From the NCBI GenBank assembly GCA_964482405.1, contig CAYZXH010000004.1, positions 1 through 57,791 on the forward strand: DNA of 57,791 nucleotides, in the 5' to 3' direction. The translations under genes and the position numbers were made by a program. The notes under the pieces are model-generated. The model saw nothing but the letters and a program-made list of their open reading frames with translations. It ran no database searches and had not been told where the DNA came from. The DNA is from Zestomicrobium sp964482405. Its GTDB lineage: Archaea; Thermoproteota; Thermoprotei_A; Sulfolobales; NBVN01. Of the stretch, positions 1 through 8,688 are shown one piece after another. The number at the start of each line of letters is the position of its first letter. Within the stretch, counting starts at the first letter, position 1.

Positions 1-6
1 GAGGAG

Positions 7-82
7 TGCGGCGGCCGGGATTTGAACCCGGGATCTCCGGCTTGGGAGGCCGGCGTCCTAGACCAGGCTGGACGACCGCCGC
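7..82 (-). tRNA. tRNA-Gly (anticodon CCC)
   Basis: Read on the minus strand, a complete 76-nt cloverleaf is visible. The 7-bp acceptor stem pairs GCGGCGG with CCGCCGC, the discriminator base is A at position 7, and no CCA is encoded. The anticodon stem CCGGC/GCCGG closes the loop CTCCCAA, so the anticodon is CCC and reads GGG glycine codons. The T-arm carries the standard TTCAAAT loop. No intron is seen. An AT-rich stretch at about 96-117 supplies TATA-like sequence at the right distance upstream of the tRNA 5' end. Confidence 0.95.
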
Positions 83-161
83 TCCATGCTAATTTCTATT
101 TATGCTCGTTTTTAAGTTTTTCTGGTGTTGTCTGCGTGCTGTTTGTAATTATTGTTTAAAG

Positions 162-168
162 TTTATAT
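162..168 (+). promoter_or_regulatory. TATA box of the por operon
   Basis: TTTATAT lies about 50 bases before the chosen porG start. Transcription would begin near 190, so open reading frame sequence further upstream (from 102) is unlikely to be translated. This supports a GTG start at 210-219. Confidence 0.5.
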
Positions 169-218
169 GCTTACTCCGATTTATTTTCTTCTTTACTGGT
201 TCTCATTGGGTGGTGTTT

Positions 219-779
219 GTGGTTTTTGATGAGGTTGTTGAGATTAGGTTTCATGGGAGGGGTGGTCAGGGAGTCGTGACGGCTGCTAACACCCTCGTTG
301 ACGCTCTCCTTAAGGTCGGTCTTTACGGGCAGGCAATACCTTTCTTCGGTGCTGAGAGGAGGGGGGCTCCTGTAGTGGCTTACGCGAGGATTTCTAAGAA
401 GCCTGTAAGGACTAGGTCCTCTATCAGGAAGCCTACCGTAGTAGTGGTTTTAGATGCTAAGCTTAGTGAGTTAGTTAATGTTTTAGAGGGGCTTAGGCCG
501 GGCGGCGCTATACTTATTAACTCTCCTGTGAAGCCCGATATTAAGGGGGGTTTTAAGGTGTGTTATGTTGATGCTACCGGGATTGCTTTAAGACATAACT
601 TGGTCTTGTCTGGCTGGGCTTTAGTTAATATGCCTATCGTCGGTGCTTTAGCTAAGATACTCGGAGTGCCTGTCGAGGCTGTTGAGGAATCGATAAAGGA
701 GAGAATTGAGGGTAGGGTGGGGGAGCTGAACGCTGTAGCGGCTAGGGAAGCCTTTAACGAGGTGGTCTGTGTTGAGTGA
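219..779 (+). CDS. porG: pyruvate:ferredoxin oxidoreductase, gamma subunit
   Basis: This is the gamma chain of a heterotetrameric 2-oxoacid:ferredoxin oxidoreductase, which oxidatively decarboxylates pyruvate (or a related 2-oxoacid) to acyl-CoA and reduces ferredoxin in the cytoplasm. The N-terminus has the family signature RFHGRGGQGVVTAA about ten residues in, followed by FFGAERRGAPV, both characteristic of this subunit. The frame stays open back to 102, but the residues before GTG 219 are hydrophobic, unlike the family, and overlap the TATA box. GTG 219 has GGTGGT just upstream; GTG 210 and 213 are alternatives. It is first in the order gamma-delta-alpha-beta typical of archaeal por operons. 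Substrate choice (pyruvate versus branched 2-oxoacids) cannot be settled by eye. Confidence 0.9.
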   Translation: MVFDEVVEIRFHGRGGQGVVTAANTLVDALLKVGLYGQAIPFFGAERRGAPVVAYARISKKPVRTRSSIRKPTVVVVLDAKLSELVNVLEGLRPGGAILINSPVKPDIKGGFKVCYVDATGIALRHNLVLSGWALVNMPIVGALAKILGVPVEAVEESIKERIEGRVGELNAVAAREAFNEVVCVE

Positions 780-1038
780 TGAGTTAGTCTTACCCCTAGC
801 CAAGCCTGTCATAGGCGTTTCTGGGAAGACAGGGACTTGGAGACTGCAGAGACCAGTATATGACTCAAGTAAGTGTATTAAGTGCAGGCTGTGCTGGCTT
901 TACTGCCCCGACTCAACCATAGACATAAACGAAGGAGGCATTGACTTCATAACCATAAACTACGACTACTGTAAGGGATGCGGCATATGCTCTAACGTAT
1001 GCCCAACTAAAGCGATAACCATGACTCCAGAAGGGTGA
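769..1038 (+). CDS. porD: pyruvate:ferredoxin oxidoreductase, delta (ferredoxin-like) subunit
   Basis: An 89-residue 2x[4Fe-4S] subunit that passes electrons from the TPP site to free ferredoxin. Two cluster motifs are visible: CIKCRLCWLYCPD (about residues 36-48) and CKGCGICSNVCPT (about 69-81), each of the CxxCxxCxxxCP type. The GTG start at 769 overlaps the last 11 bases of porG, and the stop overlaps the ribosome-binding region of porA, so the three are translationally coupled. TTG 772 is an alternative start. The length is normal for PorD. Confidence 0.92.
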   Translation: MLSDELVLPLAKPVIGVSGKTGTWRLQRPVYDSSKCIKCRLCWLYCPDSTIDINEGGIDFITINYDYCKGCGICSNVCPTKAITMTPEG

Positions 1039-1043
1039 TGGAG

Positions 1044-2228
1044 ATGACCCTGAAAACACTCACGGGTAATTACGCGGTAGCCACAGCTGTTAAGCTCGCG
1101 AGAGTTAACGTAATCTCAGCATACCCCATAACACCTCAGACCACTATAGTAGAGAAGTTAGCCGAGATGGTCGAGTCAGGGGAGCTGAAAGCAGGCATGA
1201 TTAGAGTTGAGTCAGAGCACTCAGCTCTAGCAGCGGTCTACGGCGCTGCTTCCGGGGGTGCGAGAGTCTTCACAGCGACCTCGTCACACGGCCTGCTCTA
1301 CATGCATGAGATGTTGTGGTGGGCGGCCGGCTCAAGAATCCCTGTGGTGATGGCAGTGGTTACTAGGACTATAGGACCTCCGTGGAATATATGGACCGAT
1401 CACTCGGACGTGATGGATCAGAGAGATACTGGGTGGTTAATAACCTTCGCAGAGAATAATCAGGAAACACTTGATGAAACAATAAAACTCTTCAGAATCA
1501 CGGAGGATGAGAGAGTATTCCTCCCAGGCATCGTCACCTTAGACGCTTTCATATTAAGCCACACTACGGAACCCGTTGACGTGCCTGATCAAAGCCTAGT
1601 AGATGCTTTCCTGCCGCCGAGGAAACAACCCTACATCTTCAGAGCCGGGGAGCCAATCATAATGGGTAACATACCTAGAGATCTTAAGTGGAATATGATG
1701 ATGAGGGAAGACATAGATAAGGCTATGGAGAGAGCTAAGAAAGTTATTGAGGAGACTGACCTCCTGTGGGGGAGGTTGGTTGGGAGGAGGTATGGCGGAT
1801 TAACAGAGTGTTATAGATGTGAGGACGCGAAGCACTTCATCATAGGTGTTGGCGCGTGGGTAGGTGACATGAGGGAAGCCGTAGACTACTTAAGAGAGAA
1901 GTTCGGCTTGAAGATAGGCTTAATAAAGATCAGGTACTTCAGGCCGTTCCCCAAAGAAGACATGATTAAGTGGCTTAATAACGCCGTGAGCGCTATAGTA
2001 TTCGATAGGTCCGTGTCCCCCGGTGCGGGAGGACCGATATTCATTGAAGTTCTCGCCTCCCTAGCCTCAGCAGGTGTTAGAATCCCTGTTAAGGGGGTCG
2101 TAGCCGGTCTCGCGGGAGTTGACGTCACTCCTGAAGACGTAGCTAACGCAGTATTAACTTCGGTGAGTGAAGTGGAGGAGCTAGGTACCTTCAAACAAAG
2201 TATTTCATGGTTTTATGGGGGTGAGTAG
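1044..2228 (+). CDS. porA: pyruvate:ferredoxin oxidoreductase, alpha subunit
   Basis: The alpha subunit forms the pyrimidine half of the thiamine diphosphate site. The hallmark YPITPQT lies close to the N-terminus, and RVESEHSALAAVYGAASGG follows as expected for domain I. The protein has about 394 residues, the usual size. ATG 1044 is preferred because GGTGATGG stands about 6 bases upstream; GTG 1035 and ATG 1038 are in-frame alternatives that overlap the porD stop. It is followed by porB after 2 bases. Nothing in the conserved core looks truncated. Confidence 0.92.
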   Translation: MTLKTLTGNYAVATAVKLARVNVISAYPITPQTTIVEKLAEMVESGELKAGMIRVESEHSALAAVYGAASGGARVFTATSSHGLLYMHEMLWWAAGSRIPVVMAVVTRTIGPPWNIWTDHSDVMDQRDTGWLITFAENNQETLDETIKLFRITEDERVFLPGIVTLDAFILSHTTEPVDVPDQSLVDAFLPPRKQPYIFRAGEPIIMGNIPRDLKWNMMMREDIDKAMERAKKVIEETDLLWGRLVGRRYGGLTECYRCEDAKHFIIGVGAWVGDMREAVDYLREKFGLKIGLIKIRYFRPFPKEDMIKWLNNAVSAIVFDRSVSPGAGGPIFIEVLASLASAGVRIPVKGVVAGLAGVDVTPEDVANAVLTSVSEVEELGTFKQSISWFYGGE

Positions 2229-2230
2229 GT

Positions 2231-3121
2231 GTGCCAATAAACATTAAGGACTTACCTAAAGAGAAGTTCGTTCTTCCCGGAGACGCTGCTTGCCTAGGAT
2301 GCCCTGAAAACATGGGTTTAAGATTCGTTGGCATGGCTTTAGGCAATAAAGCTATCTTAGTGGTTCCTGCCGGATGCACGTCAATTATTCAAGGACTTGC
2401 TCCTGGCTCAGGACTTAAGTTCCCAATACTTAACGTGCCCTTTGCTTCCTCCGATTCCGTAGCCGCCGGACTTAGCTCAGCTAAGAAGATCTTAGGAGAG
2501 GACGCCACGGTAGTTGTCTGGGCTGGTGACGGAGGTACTGCTGACATAGGGTTCGCGACGCTGTCGGGGGCTGCCGAGAGAAATGATGACGTAATACACA
2601 TATGTGTCGATAACGAGGCTTACATGAATACAGGTATTCAGAGATCTTCTCAAACACCCCTAGGTGCTTGGACTACTACGACGTGGTTAGGGAAGAGGGA
2701 GAGGAAGAAGGACTTACCCCTCATAATGCTAATGCATAAGATTCCGTACGTTGCTACTGCAAGCGTTGCTTACCCGCTAGACTTCATTGAGAAACTCAGG
2801 AAAGCCTCTACTATTAGAGGCTTCAAGTACATACATCTCCACGCGCCATGCCCTGTCGGGTGGAGGTTCGACCCAGCTTATACTGTAGCAGTCGCTAAAC
2901 TAGCTGTTGAGACAGGTATGTGGATCCTGTTTGAGGCTGAGGGAGGTAGAGTATCTATAAGTCCTCCCAGCAAGCCATACGCGGATAAGAATAGAAGGAA
3001 ACCGATTAAAGAATACATAGCTATGCAAGGACGTTTCAGAAACATCACAGAGGAATTGTTGTTAGAGCTTGAGAAGCAAGTTGATGATAACTGGTCCACA
3101 CTACTTAAGTTAGCAACCTAA
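2231..3121 (+). CDS. porB: pyruvate:ferredoxin oxidoreductase, beta subunit
   Basis: The beta subunit binds the diphosphate of thiamine and one [4Fe-4S] cluster. Visible cluster ligands are the CLGCPEN pair near residue 20, PAGC near residue 48 and HAPCPVGW in the C-terminal third. The TPP/Mg motif reads WAGDGGTADIG, continuing to CVDNEAYMNTG, where the Asn after the GDG block coordinates magnesium. The 296-residue length is typical. Translation starts at GTG 2231 two bases after porA, with GGTG upstream. It closes the por operon; the next gene is on the opposite strand and convergent. Confidence 0.93.
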   Translation: MPINIKDLPKEKFVLPGDAACLGCPENMGLRFVGMALGNKAILVVPAGCTSIIQGLAPGSGLKFPILNVPFASSDSVAAGLSSAKKILGEDATVVVWAGDGGTADIGFATLSGAAERNDDVIHICVDNEAYMNTGIQRSSQTPLGAWTTTTWLGKRERKKDLPLIMLMHKIPYVATASVAYPLDFIEKLRKASTIRGFKYIHLHAPCPVGWRFDPAYTVAVAKLAVETGMWILFEAEGGRVSISPPSKPYADKNRRKPIKEYIAMQGRFRNITEELLLELEKQVDDNWSTLLKLAT

Positions 3122-3128
3122 AACCTAA

Positions 3129-3737
3129 TTATCTTTTCAGATCCTCTAAAGTATCTATGTCTCTCAGTATGCCGATATCGTCGGTGTCGTAGTAATGTAT
3201 CTTATCAGCATTCCTTCTTAAGAATCCTTTAAGACCTAACTCAGCCTCGCTTATTCGGTAGACTTCCTCTAGTAATCCCTTCCCAATTATTAGTGGGTGG
3301 CCACCCCTCATAATACTAGATAGTCTAGGAATTAGGATAAACGTGTTACCGCTCTTGAGCAGTTCTTTCGCGTGATCTACTAAGATACGTATTGTCGCAA
3401 CCTTGATGTAGGGTACGTCGCCAGGATGTACGGCTACCAAGTTAGCCTCACTACTAACTGCTTTAACACCTCTTATGACGGAGGAACTCATACCTAGCTC
3501 GTAATCCTCATTAATAACGAACCTAATACCTAATCCCTTAAGAACTTCCTTAACTAAGTCAGCCTGAAAACCTAAAACCACCAAGACCTCGTTAAAAACA
3601 CCTGATTCAACGAACTTACTCACAGTGTGTCTTATCAGCGGGCCCTTAACCCCGTCGACCACAACCTCATACAACAACTTATTTGTAGGGAATCTCGTCG
3701 ACTTCCCGGCCGCTAGTATGACCGCAGAAACAAACAC
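3129..3737 (-). CDS. MobA/MocA-like molybdenum cofactor nucleotidyltransferase
   Basis: A 202-residue NTP-transferase of the MobA family. The N-terminus has the nucleotide-binding loop VILAAGKSTRFPTNK (family consensus LAAGxSxRxGxxK) and a metal-binding VHPGDVPY loop, which matches the GDxP motif. Members attach CMP or GMP to molybdopterin. CMP (MocA-like) is the more likely product here because the gene stands head-to-head with xdhC and beside a xanthine-oxidase-type hydroxylase, enzymes that usually carry the cytosine dinucleotide cofactor; this is inference. GTG 3737 follows a TATA-like GTTTATAC at about 3750-3758. It ends 8 bases from the convergent porB stop. Confidence 0.75.
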   Translation of the reverse strand: MFVSAVILAAGKSTRFPTNKLLYEVVVDGVKGPLIRHTVSKFVESGVFNEVLVVLGFQADLVKEVLKGLGIRFVINEDYELGMSSSVIRGVKAVSSEANLVAVHPGDVPYIKVATIRILVDHAKELLKSGNTFILIPRLSSIMRGGHPLIIGKGLLEEVYRISEAELGLKGFLRRNADKIHYYDTDDIGILRDIDTLEDLKR

Positions 3738-3799
3738 CGCGTACCACCAGTATAAACAATGTTAAAGATTTATTAATGTCTGCTAAGTTGTCAGAATAG
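3738..3799. promoter_or_regulatory. Divergent promoter between MobA-like and xdhC genes
   Basis: This 62-bp gap holds TATA-like sequences for both directions: GTTTATAC read on the minus strand (about 3750-3758) and ATTTATTA on the plus strand (about 3769-3776). Both place transcription starts almost on the start codons, so both messages would be leaderless or nearly so. Confidence 0.5.
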
Positions 3800-4675
3800 G
3801 TGTGGGTCGTGAGTCTTCCCAGAAACTTAAGTGATGAGGAAGTTATCCTCATAGCTAAGGAGAAGTTGAGTAAGGGGGTTAAGGTAGCTTTAGCTATTAT
3901 TGTTAAGAAGGAGGGTTCTGGCCCTAGGGATGTAGGCTCCAAATTGCTTGTGTGCGAGGGTGGGGAAGTTTATGGAACTTTAGGAGGAGGCTTTTTTGAG
4001 AGGCATGTAGTGGGGGAAGCTCTTAAAGCTCTTGCTGAAGGCAAGCCGAGAATTATTAGATATTCTTTCACGGGCCGTCCAATCGAGGGAGCTGTAAACA
4101 CCGGACTCATATGCGGTGGTGTTTTAGAGGTGTTTATAGACGTGTTGGAACCCGCTCAGAGAGTAGTGATATTCGGTACTGGAAGAGTTGGGAAGCCCTT
4201 AGGCGACCTCCTAAACTTCCTAGGATTTAAGGTAGTCGTAGCCGACCCTAACCCCGAACTAGTCAGTACTGACCTATACCCCTACGCCGTCGAGAGAGCT
4301 CATACCCCCGTAGAGCAAATCGAGGAGAAACTTCCTCAGCTTGTTATGGAGGGTGATGTAGCTTTCATAACTCACGGGGAGATCGAGATAGATTACAAGG
4401 CTTTAAAGACTCTCCTCAAAACAAACGTTAAGTTAGTTGGACTCCTAGGTAGTAAAAGGAAGATTACAGAGTTTGTTAAGAGGTTATTAGAGGAAGGCGT
4501 TGATAAGGAGACGATAAGGAGGAAGTTTAGGGGGCCTATAGGAATAGATATCCCGGCCGATAGTCCTGAAGAAATAGCTGTGTCCATAGCGGCAGAATTA
4601 ATAACGTTGCTGAGGGGGGGTCAAGTGAAATCACTAAATATTGTTGAGGAAGTGCTCAACAGGCTTAGTACTTAA
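3800..4675 (+). CDS. XdhC/CoxI-family molybdenum hydroxylase maturation protein
   Basis: A 291-residue XdhC/CoxI-like factor; the family binds molybdenum cofactor, helps its sulfuration and delivers it to xanthine-dehydrogenase-type apoenzymes. The N-terminal XdhC/CoxI domain has IIVKKEGSGPRDVGSKLLV and the glycine-rich LGGGFFE. A C-terminal Rossmann domain follows with VVIFGTGRVGKPL (about residues 117-129) and the conserved LLGSKRK and IDIPADSPEEIAVSI blocks. GTG 3800 is used; GTG 3809 is an equally good leaderless start. It stands upstream of the hydroxylase genes but is separated from them by a 166-bp gap with its own palindrome, so it is probably transcribed separately. Confidence 0.82.
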   Translation: MWVVSLPRNLSDEEVILIAKEKLSKGVKVALAIIVKKEGSGPRDVGSKLLVCEGGEVYGTLGGGFFERHVVGEALKALAEGKPRIIRYSFTGRPIEGAVNTGLICGGVLEVFIDVLEPAQRVVIFGTGRVGKPLGDLLNFLGFKVVVADPNPELVSTDLYPYAVERAHTPVEQIEEKLPQLVMEGDVAFITHGEIEIDYKALKTLLKTNVKLVGLLGSKRKITEFVKRLLEEGVDKETIRRKFRGPIGIDIPADSPEEIAVSIAAELITLLRGGQVKSLNIVEEVLNRLST

Positions 4676-4778
4676 GAACGTGAGGGAGTTCATAGTTTCT
4701 CGCAGATCTCTTTAACATAGAATATGTAATGATCTTCGATGCCATCAGCACAGTTATTTATTTAATTCATGAAATCAT

Positions 4779-4800
4779 TTAATTGATCTTGATCAATTAA
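4779..4800. promoter_or_regulatory. 22-bp inverted repeat, candidate operator of the Mo-hydroxylase operon
   Basis: TTAATTGATC is followed by two bases and then its exact reverse complement GATCAATTAA. The repeat lies about 25 bases after a TATA-like TTATTTATTTAA (4754-4765), so it would cover the predicted transcription start; a second TATA-like stretch (4801-4809) touches its right edge. AAATCATTT occurs on both sides (4772-4780 and 4815-4823). The position suits a repressor site. Confidence 0.5.
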
Positions 4801-4841
4801 TATTTTTATGTAACAAATCATTTGATCCTTGAGGTGGTTTC

Positions 4842-5720
4842 TTGTTCAGGTTTGACGTGTACGTTCCTAAAGACTTGAGAGATGCTTTGGAAGCTTTCAA
4901 GATTTACGGTGAGGAGTTAGTTCCTGTTGCTGGCGGCACTGACTTACTGGTTCTTTATAGGCAAGGTATAATAAGATTTAAGGCTCTACTAGATTTATGG
5001 TCTTTAAGGAGTGAATTATCTTACGTTAAGTTAGAGGGTGGGTTGGTTAAGATAGGCGCATTAACAACTATTGACGAGCTCAGTTCTTCTGAGTTACTTA
5101 GAGATAAACGTTTTGTTGGGCTTAAAGACGCGTGCAAGACTTTCGCGTCACCCTTTATAAGATCCGTAGCCACGGTCGGAGGAAACGTTGGTGCCGCGCA
5201 CCCCCTCTCCGACATAGCGATAACCCTCCTAACCTACGATGCGAGCGTTAAGGTAAGGAGCCTGGAGGGTGAGAGAGTTATTCCTCTGAAGAGTTTCTTC
5301 CTAGATAAGAGGAAGACCGTTAAGAGACCTGATGAATTAATCACTGAGGTATTCTTTAGTGAGCCTCCTGACAACGCGTCGTCAGCGTTTATTAAACTAG
5401 ATAGGAAGGTCGGACACGGAATGGGCTATGTTGCCGTGGGTGTTTACGCTGAGTTAGATGGTGATGTAATTAAGAACGTAAGGATAGCGTTTGATAGCAT
5501 GGGTAGGGCCTTCCCCGAGAGGGCTTTGATGACGGAGAACGCGTTGAGGGGTATGGAGTTAAGCGAGCGTAACGTTGATAGAGTCGTTCGTGAGGTCTTG
5601 CCTAAGGAGATGAGTAGGATAAGTGATTATAGGGCTTCAGCTGAGTACAGACTTCACTTATCTCAAGTCTTGCTTAAGAGAGCTTTATTAGAGGTTGGTA
5701 AGAGGGTTAGAGGTGAGTGA
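4842..5720 (+). CDS. molybdenum hydroxylase, FAD-binding medium subunit
   Basis: The medium (FAD) subunit of a three-part xanthine-dehydrogenase/CO-dehydrogenase-type hydroxylase; it takes electrons from the 2Fe-2S subunit. The two FAD pyrophosphate motifs are plain: PVAGGTDLLV (about residues 29-38) and ATVGGNVGAAHPLSDI (about 108-123). The length of 292 residues is typical. TTG 4842 is preferred since GAGGTG lies 6 bases upstream (4831-4836). It overlaps the ribosome-binding region of the next gene, so the medium, small and large subunits form one operon. Confidence 0.88.
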   Translation: MFRFDVYVPKDLRDALEAFKIYGEELVPVAGGTDLLVLYRQGIIRFKALLDLWSLRSELSYVKLEGGLVKIGALTTIDELSSSELLRDKRFVGLKDACKTFASPFIRSVATVGGNVGAAHPLSDIAITLLTYDASVKVRSLEGERVIPLKSFFLDKRKTVKRPDELITEVFFSEPPDNASSAFIKLDRKVGHGMGYVAVGVYAELDGDVIKNVRIAFDSMGRAFPERALMTENALRGMELSERNVDRVVREVLPKEMSRISDYRASAEYRLHLSQVLLKRALLEVGKRVRGE

Positions 5721-5721
5721 A

Positions 5722-6261
5722 GTGAGTACCTCACGTGCTTCTTGGGATACTTACAGAGACATAGAGGTCTCGTTTAAGGTGAACGGAAAGGAGGTTAGGG
5801 TTAGGGTCAAGCCCTACGAGAGATTACTCGACGTGCTCAGGAACAAGCTTGGCTTACTGAGCGTTAAGGAGGGGTGTGGTAGAGGTGAGTGTGGTTCGTG
5901 CGTTGTCATAATGAACGGGAAGCTAATCCCCACATGCTTAACGCTGGCTGTCAGAGCTGAGGGTTCCGAGATACTGACGCTTGAGGGCATAGCTCCTGAA
6001 GGTAAGTTACACGCTATTCAGAAGGCTTTGCTGGATACGTACTCGATGCAGTGTGGTTTCTGCTTCCCTGGGGTGATAATGGCTTCTAAATACTTGCTTG
6101 ACAAGAATCCTGACCCAACGGAAGACGAGATAAGGGACACTCTAGATGGTAACATATGTAGATGTGGTTCCTATCTGAGGTTCATTAAAGCCGTTAAGCT
6201 TGCTTCGAAATACATCAAGGAGGGTAAGTTATTCTTTGACGAGTCGGAGGTACTGAGGTGA
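5722..6261 (+). CDS. molybdenum hydroxylase, 2x[2Fe-2S] small subunit
   Basis: The small iron-sulfur subunit. An N-terminal plant-type ferredoxin domain has GCGRGECGSCVV with the distal Cys in LIPTCL, and the C-terminal helical domain has the second-cluster motifs MQCGFCFPG and NICRCGSY. All eight cysteines are present. GTG 5722 is preferred: GAGGTGA overlaps the preceding stop codon 6 bases upstream. Earlier in-frame starts (5695, 5713) would overlap the FAD-subunit gene. The length of about 179 residues is slightly longer than the usual 155-165 because of an N-terminal extension. Confidence 0.9.
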   Translation: MSTSRASWDTYRDIEVSFKVNGKEVRVRVKPYERLLDVLRNKLGLLSVKEGCGRGECGSCVVIMNGKLIPTCLTLAVRAEGSEILTLEGIAPEGKLHAIQKALLDTYSMQCGFCFPGVIMASKYLLDKNPDPTEDEIRDTLDGNICRCGSYLRFIKAVKLASKYIKEGKLFFDESEVLR

Positions 6262-6266
6262 GTTAA

Positions 6267-8645
6267 ATGAGTACGGTTCCCGAATACTATAAGATAGTTG
6301 AGGAAGTATTTGAGAAGTACAAGGATAAGGAGTTCTTGTTCGTAGGACGCTATACTCAACGCTGGGATTCTGTAGAGAAGATTAAGGGAAGAGCGCTCTT
6401 TGCCGCTGACTTCGCCAGGCTTTATAGCAACTTAGTTTACGTGCATAGTGTTAGGACTAAGTACGCTCACGCACTCATAAAATCCATTGATGTTAGTGAA
6501 GCGTCTAAGTACCCGGGCGTATTAAGAATTATAACTGCTAAGGATATTCCAGGCATTAATGATGTTGGGTATGTGATACCTGATCAACCATTAATAGCTG
6601 ACAGGAAGGTCAGGTACGTAGGCGATATAGTAGCTCTAGTCATTGCTGAGAATCCTTTAGTAGCTAGGGAAGCGGGAGAGTTAATCAACGTTGAGCACGA
6701 GCCGCTTCCAGTCATAACTAATCCTCTAGATGTAGTGGATTTGATGACTTTGAAAGAAAAGCCACACACGTTAATACATGATGAGAGAGGTAGTGACATT
6801 CTAGTGCACTACAAGATAAGGAGGGGGGATGTGGAAAAAGCTATGAGGGAAGCTGATGTAAGAGTTGAAGGTGTTTATAAGACTCCTTTCCAAGAGCACG
6901 CTTACATGGAACCCGAGGCCTCGATAGCTATACCAGAACCTGATGGAAGTGTCACGGTGATAGCTTCTACCCAGTGTCCGTTTGATGTCAGGAAAGCTGT
7001 TGCCAAGGTTTTAGGACTTACTTTAAATAAGGTCAGGATAGTAGTCCCGGCTGTCGGTGGAGGGTTTGGAGGTAAGGAGGACGTAGCTAATGAGGTAGCT
7101 GCTAAAGCTGCTCTAGCGGCAGTCCTCACGGGTAGACCCGCTTTTGCTGTTCACACTAGGGAGGAGTCTATCATAGGGCACAGTAAGAGGCATCCCATAG
7201 TAGCTTGGTACAGACATGCTGCTAAGAAAGACGGGACCCTCTTAGCTGTCGAGGCTAACGTGGTCATGGATGGAGGTGCTTACGCGTCGTTAGGTCCTTT
7301 CGTGCCTTGGAGAGCTACGGTTCACGCTACAGGACCCTACAAGGTTCAGTCAGCTAGAGTAGACGTTGTGAGGGTTTACACTAACAACGTCTACGCCGGG
7401 GCTTTCAGAGGTTTCGGGAACCCGCAGGTAATCTTCGCTGTTGAGAGGCAGATGGATCTGCTTGCTGAAGAGTTGGGGATGGACCCTGTTGAGTTGAGGC
7501 TGAAGAATATTCTTAGGGTCGGCGATGAGACAGTCCATGGCCAGAAACTTACTGAGGAACACGGTGTTGGTTTGGAGGAAGCTGTCATGAAGGCTGTCGA
7601 GGCGTCTAACTGGTTTGAGTTGAGGAGGAGGTACAGCGAGATTACAGGACCTGTTAGGAAAGGTATAGGAATTGCGTTATTCTATCACGGAAACTCTATA
7701 GGCGTTGAGGGTGCTGACTACTCGTCGGTAACGTTAATAATAAACAGGGATGGTTCTGTGAGTATTAGGACAGGGCTCACGGAGTTTGGTCAGGGCTCTA
7801 CGTGGGGCTTAGCTTTAATAGCTGCTGAAATACTTGGAGTACCACCTAGTTACTTCAAGATAGAGAATCCAGATACTTCAGCCACGCCTGACGCCGGTCC
7901 TACAGTAGCTTCAAGAACGACCGTTATGGGTGGTGCCGCTACAGTGGTTGCGGCTTATAAGTTGAGGAAGAGGCTTAACGAGGTAGCCTCACACATATTG
8001 GGTTGCGATCCTGAGGACGTAATTATAAGAGCTCCGGACGTTTACTGCTCGTCTGATCCGAAGAGGAGGACTAGGTGGGCAGATGTTGTTGAGCAGAGTT
8101 TCTGGTTAGGTGTCCCGCTCCAGGAATTCGGTTATTACAGAGCTCCTAGGGCTTCATGGGATGAGGAGACTGGTCAGGGAGCTCCGTACATAACGTACAC
8201 CTTCGGAGCCATAGTCGCGGACGTGGACGTGGATATTGAGACCGGTCTAGTAAAAGTGAACAAGATCTTCACCGCCTACGATATAGGCAAGGTGATAAAC
8301 AAGATGGGAGCAGAACTCAATGCCGAGGGCGGGGCTATTCAAGCATTAGGATATGCGTTAATGGAGGAGTTAATACACGATAAAGAGGGTAGGGTAAGCA
8401 ACCCTAATTTATCAACCTACTATGTACCCACAATCAAGGACGTGCCAGAGATAATACCTTTATGGGTTGAAGCAAAATACAGGAAAGGACCTCTGGGAGC
8501 TAAAGGCTTCGGAGAGCCCTCATTCAACGCCGTGGCGGCAGCCATAGCGAACGCGGTCGCACATGCGATAAGAGCGAACGTGACCGAATTACCGATCACG
8601 CCTGAAAGGGTATACATGCTACTCAAGAATAAACAAAAGACTTAA
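6267..8645 (+). CDS. molybdenum hydroxylase, molybdopterin-binding large subunit
   Basis: The 792-residue catalytic subunit of the xanthine oxidase superfamily. Visible cofactor motifs are GGGFGGKED (about residue 265), the active-site loop GAFRGFGNPQ (about 377), EFGQGSTWG (about 503) and GAKGFGEPSFNA (about 743), where the Glu is the family's catalytic base. The active-site loop resembles aldehyde and purine hydroxylases and lacks the CSFR of true form I CO dehydrogenase, so CO oxidation is unlikely. The substrate cannot be told from sequence; aldehyde or a heterocycle is reasonable. ATG 6267 follows the small-subunit stop by 5 bases. The gene ends 43 bases before tRNA-Ala. Confidence 0.88.
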   Translation: MSTVPEYYKIVEEVFEKYKDKEFLFVGRYTQRWDSVEKIKGRALFAADFARLYSNLVYVHSVRTKYAHALIKSIDVSEASKYPGVLRIITAKDIPGINDVGYVIPDQPLIADRKVRYVGDIVALVIAENPLVAREAGELINVEHEPLPVITNPLDVVDLMTLKEKPHTLIHDERGSDILVHYKIRRGDVEKAMREADVRVEGVYKTPFQEHAYMEPEASIAIPEPDGSVTVIASTQCPFDVRKAVAKVLGLTLNKVRIVVPAVGGGFGGKEDVANEVAAKAALAAVLTGRPAFAVHTREESIIGHSKRHPIVAWYRHAAKKDGTLLAVEANVVMDGGAYASLGPFVPWRATVHATGPYKVQSARVDVVRVYTNNVYAGAFRGFGNPQVIFAVERQMDLLAEELGMDPVELRLKNILRVGDETVHGQKLTEEHGVGLEEAVMKAVEASNWFELRRRYSEITGPVRKGIGIALFYHGNSIGVEGADYSSVTLIINRDGSVSIRTGLTEFGQGSTWGLALIAAEILGVPPSYFKIENPDTSATPDAGPTVASRTTVMGGAATVVAAYKLRKRLNEVASHILGCDPEDVIIRAPDVYCSSDPKRRTRWADVVEQSFWLGVPLQEFGYYRAPRASWDEETGQGAPYITYTFGAIVADVDVDIETGLVKVNKIFTAYDIGKVINKMGAELNAEGGAIQALGYALMEELIHDKEGRVSNPNLSTYYVPTIKDVPEIIPLWVEAKYRKGPLGAKGFGEPSFNAVAAAIANAVAHAIRANVTELPITPERVYMLLKNKQKT

Positions 8646-8688
8646 GATTAAGGAAAAACCCAACCCACTTTTTCGTTTAATGTTGTGG

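Noticed and set aside
102..218. Extension of porG upstream to the ATG at 102.
   Set aside because: The extension overlaps the por TATA box and its residues are unlike any PorG.
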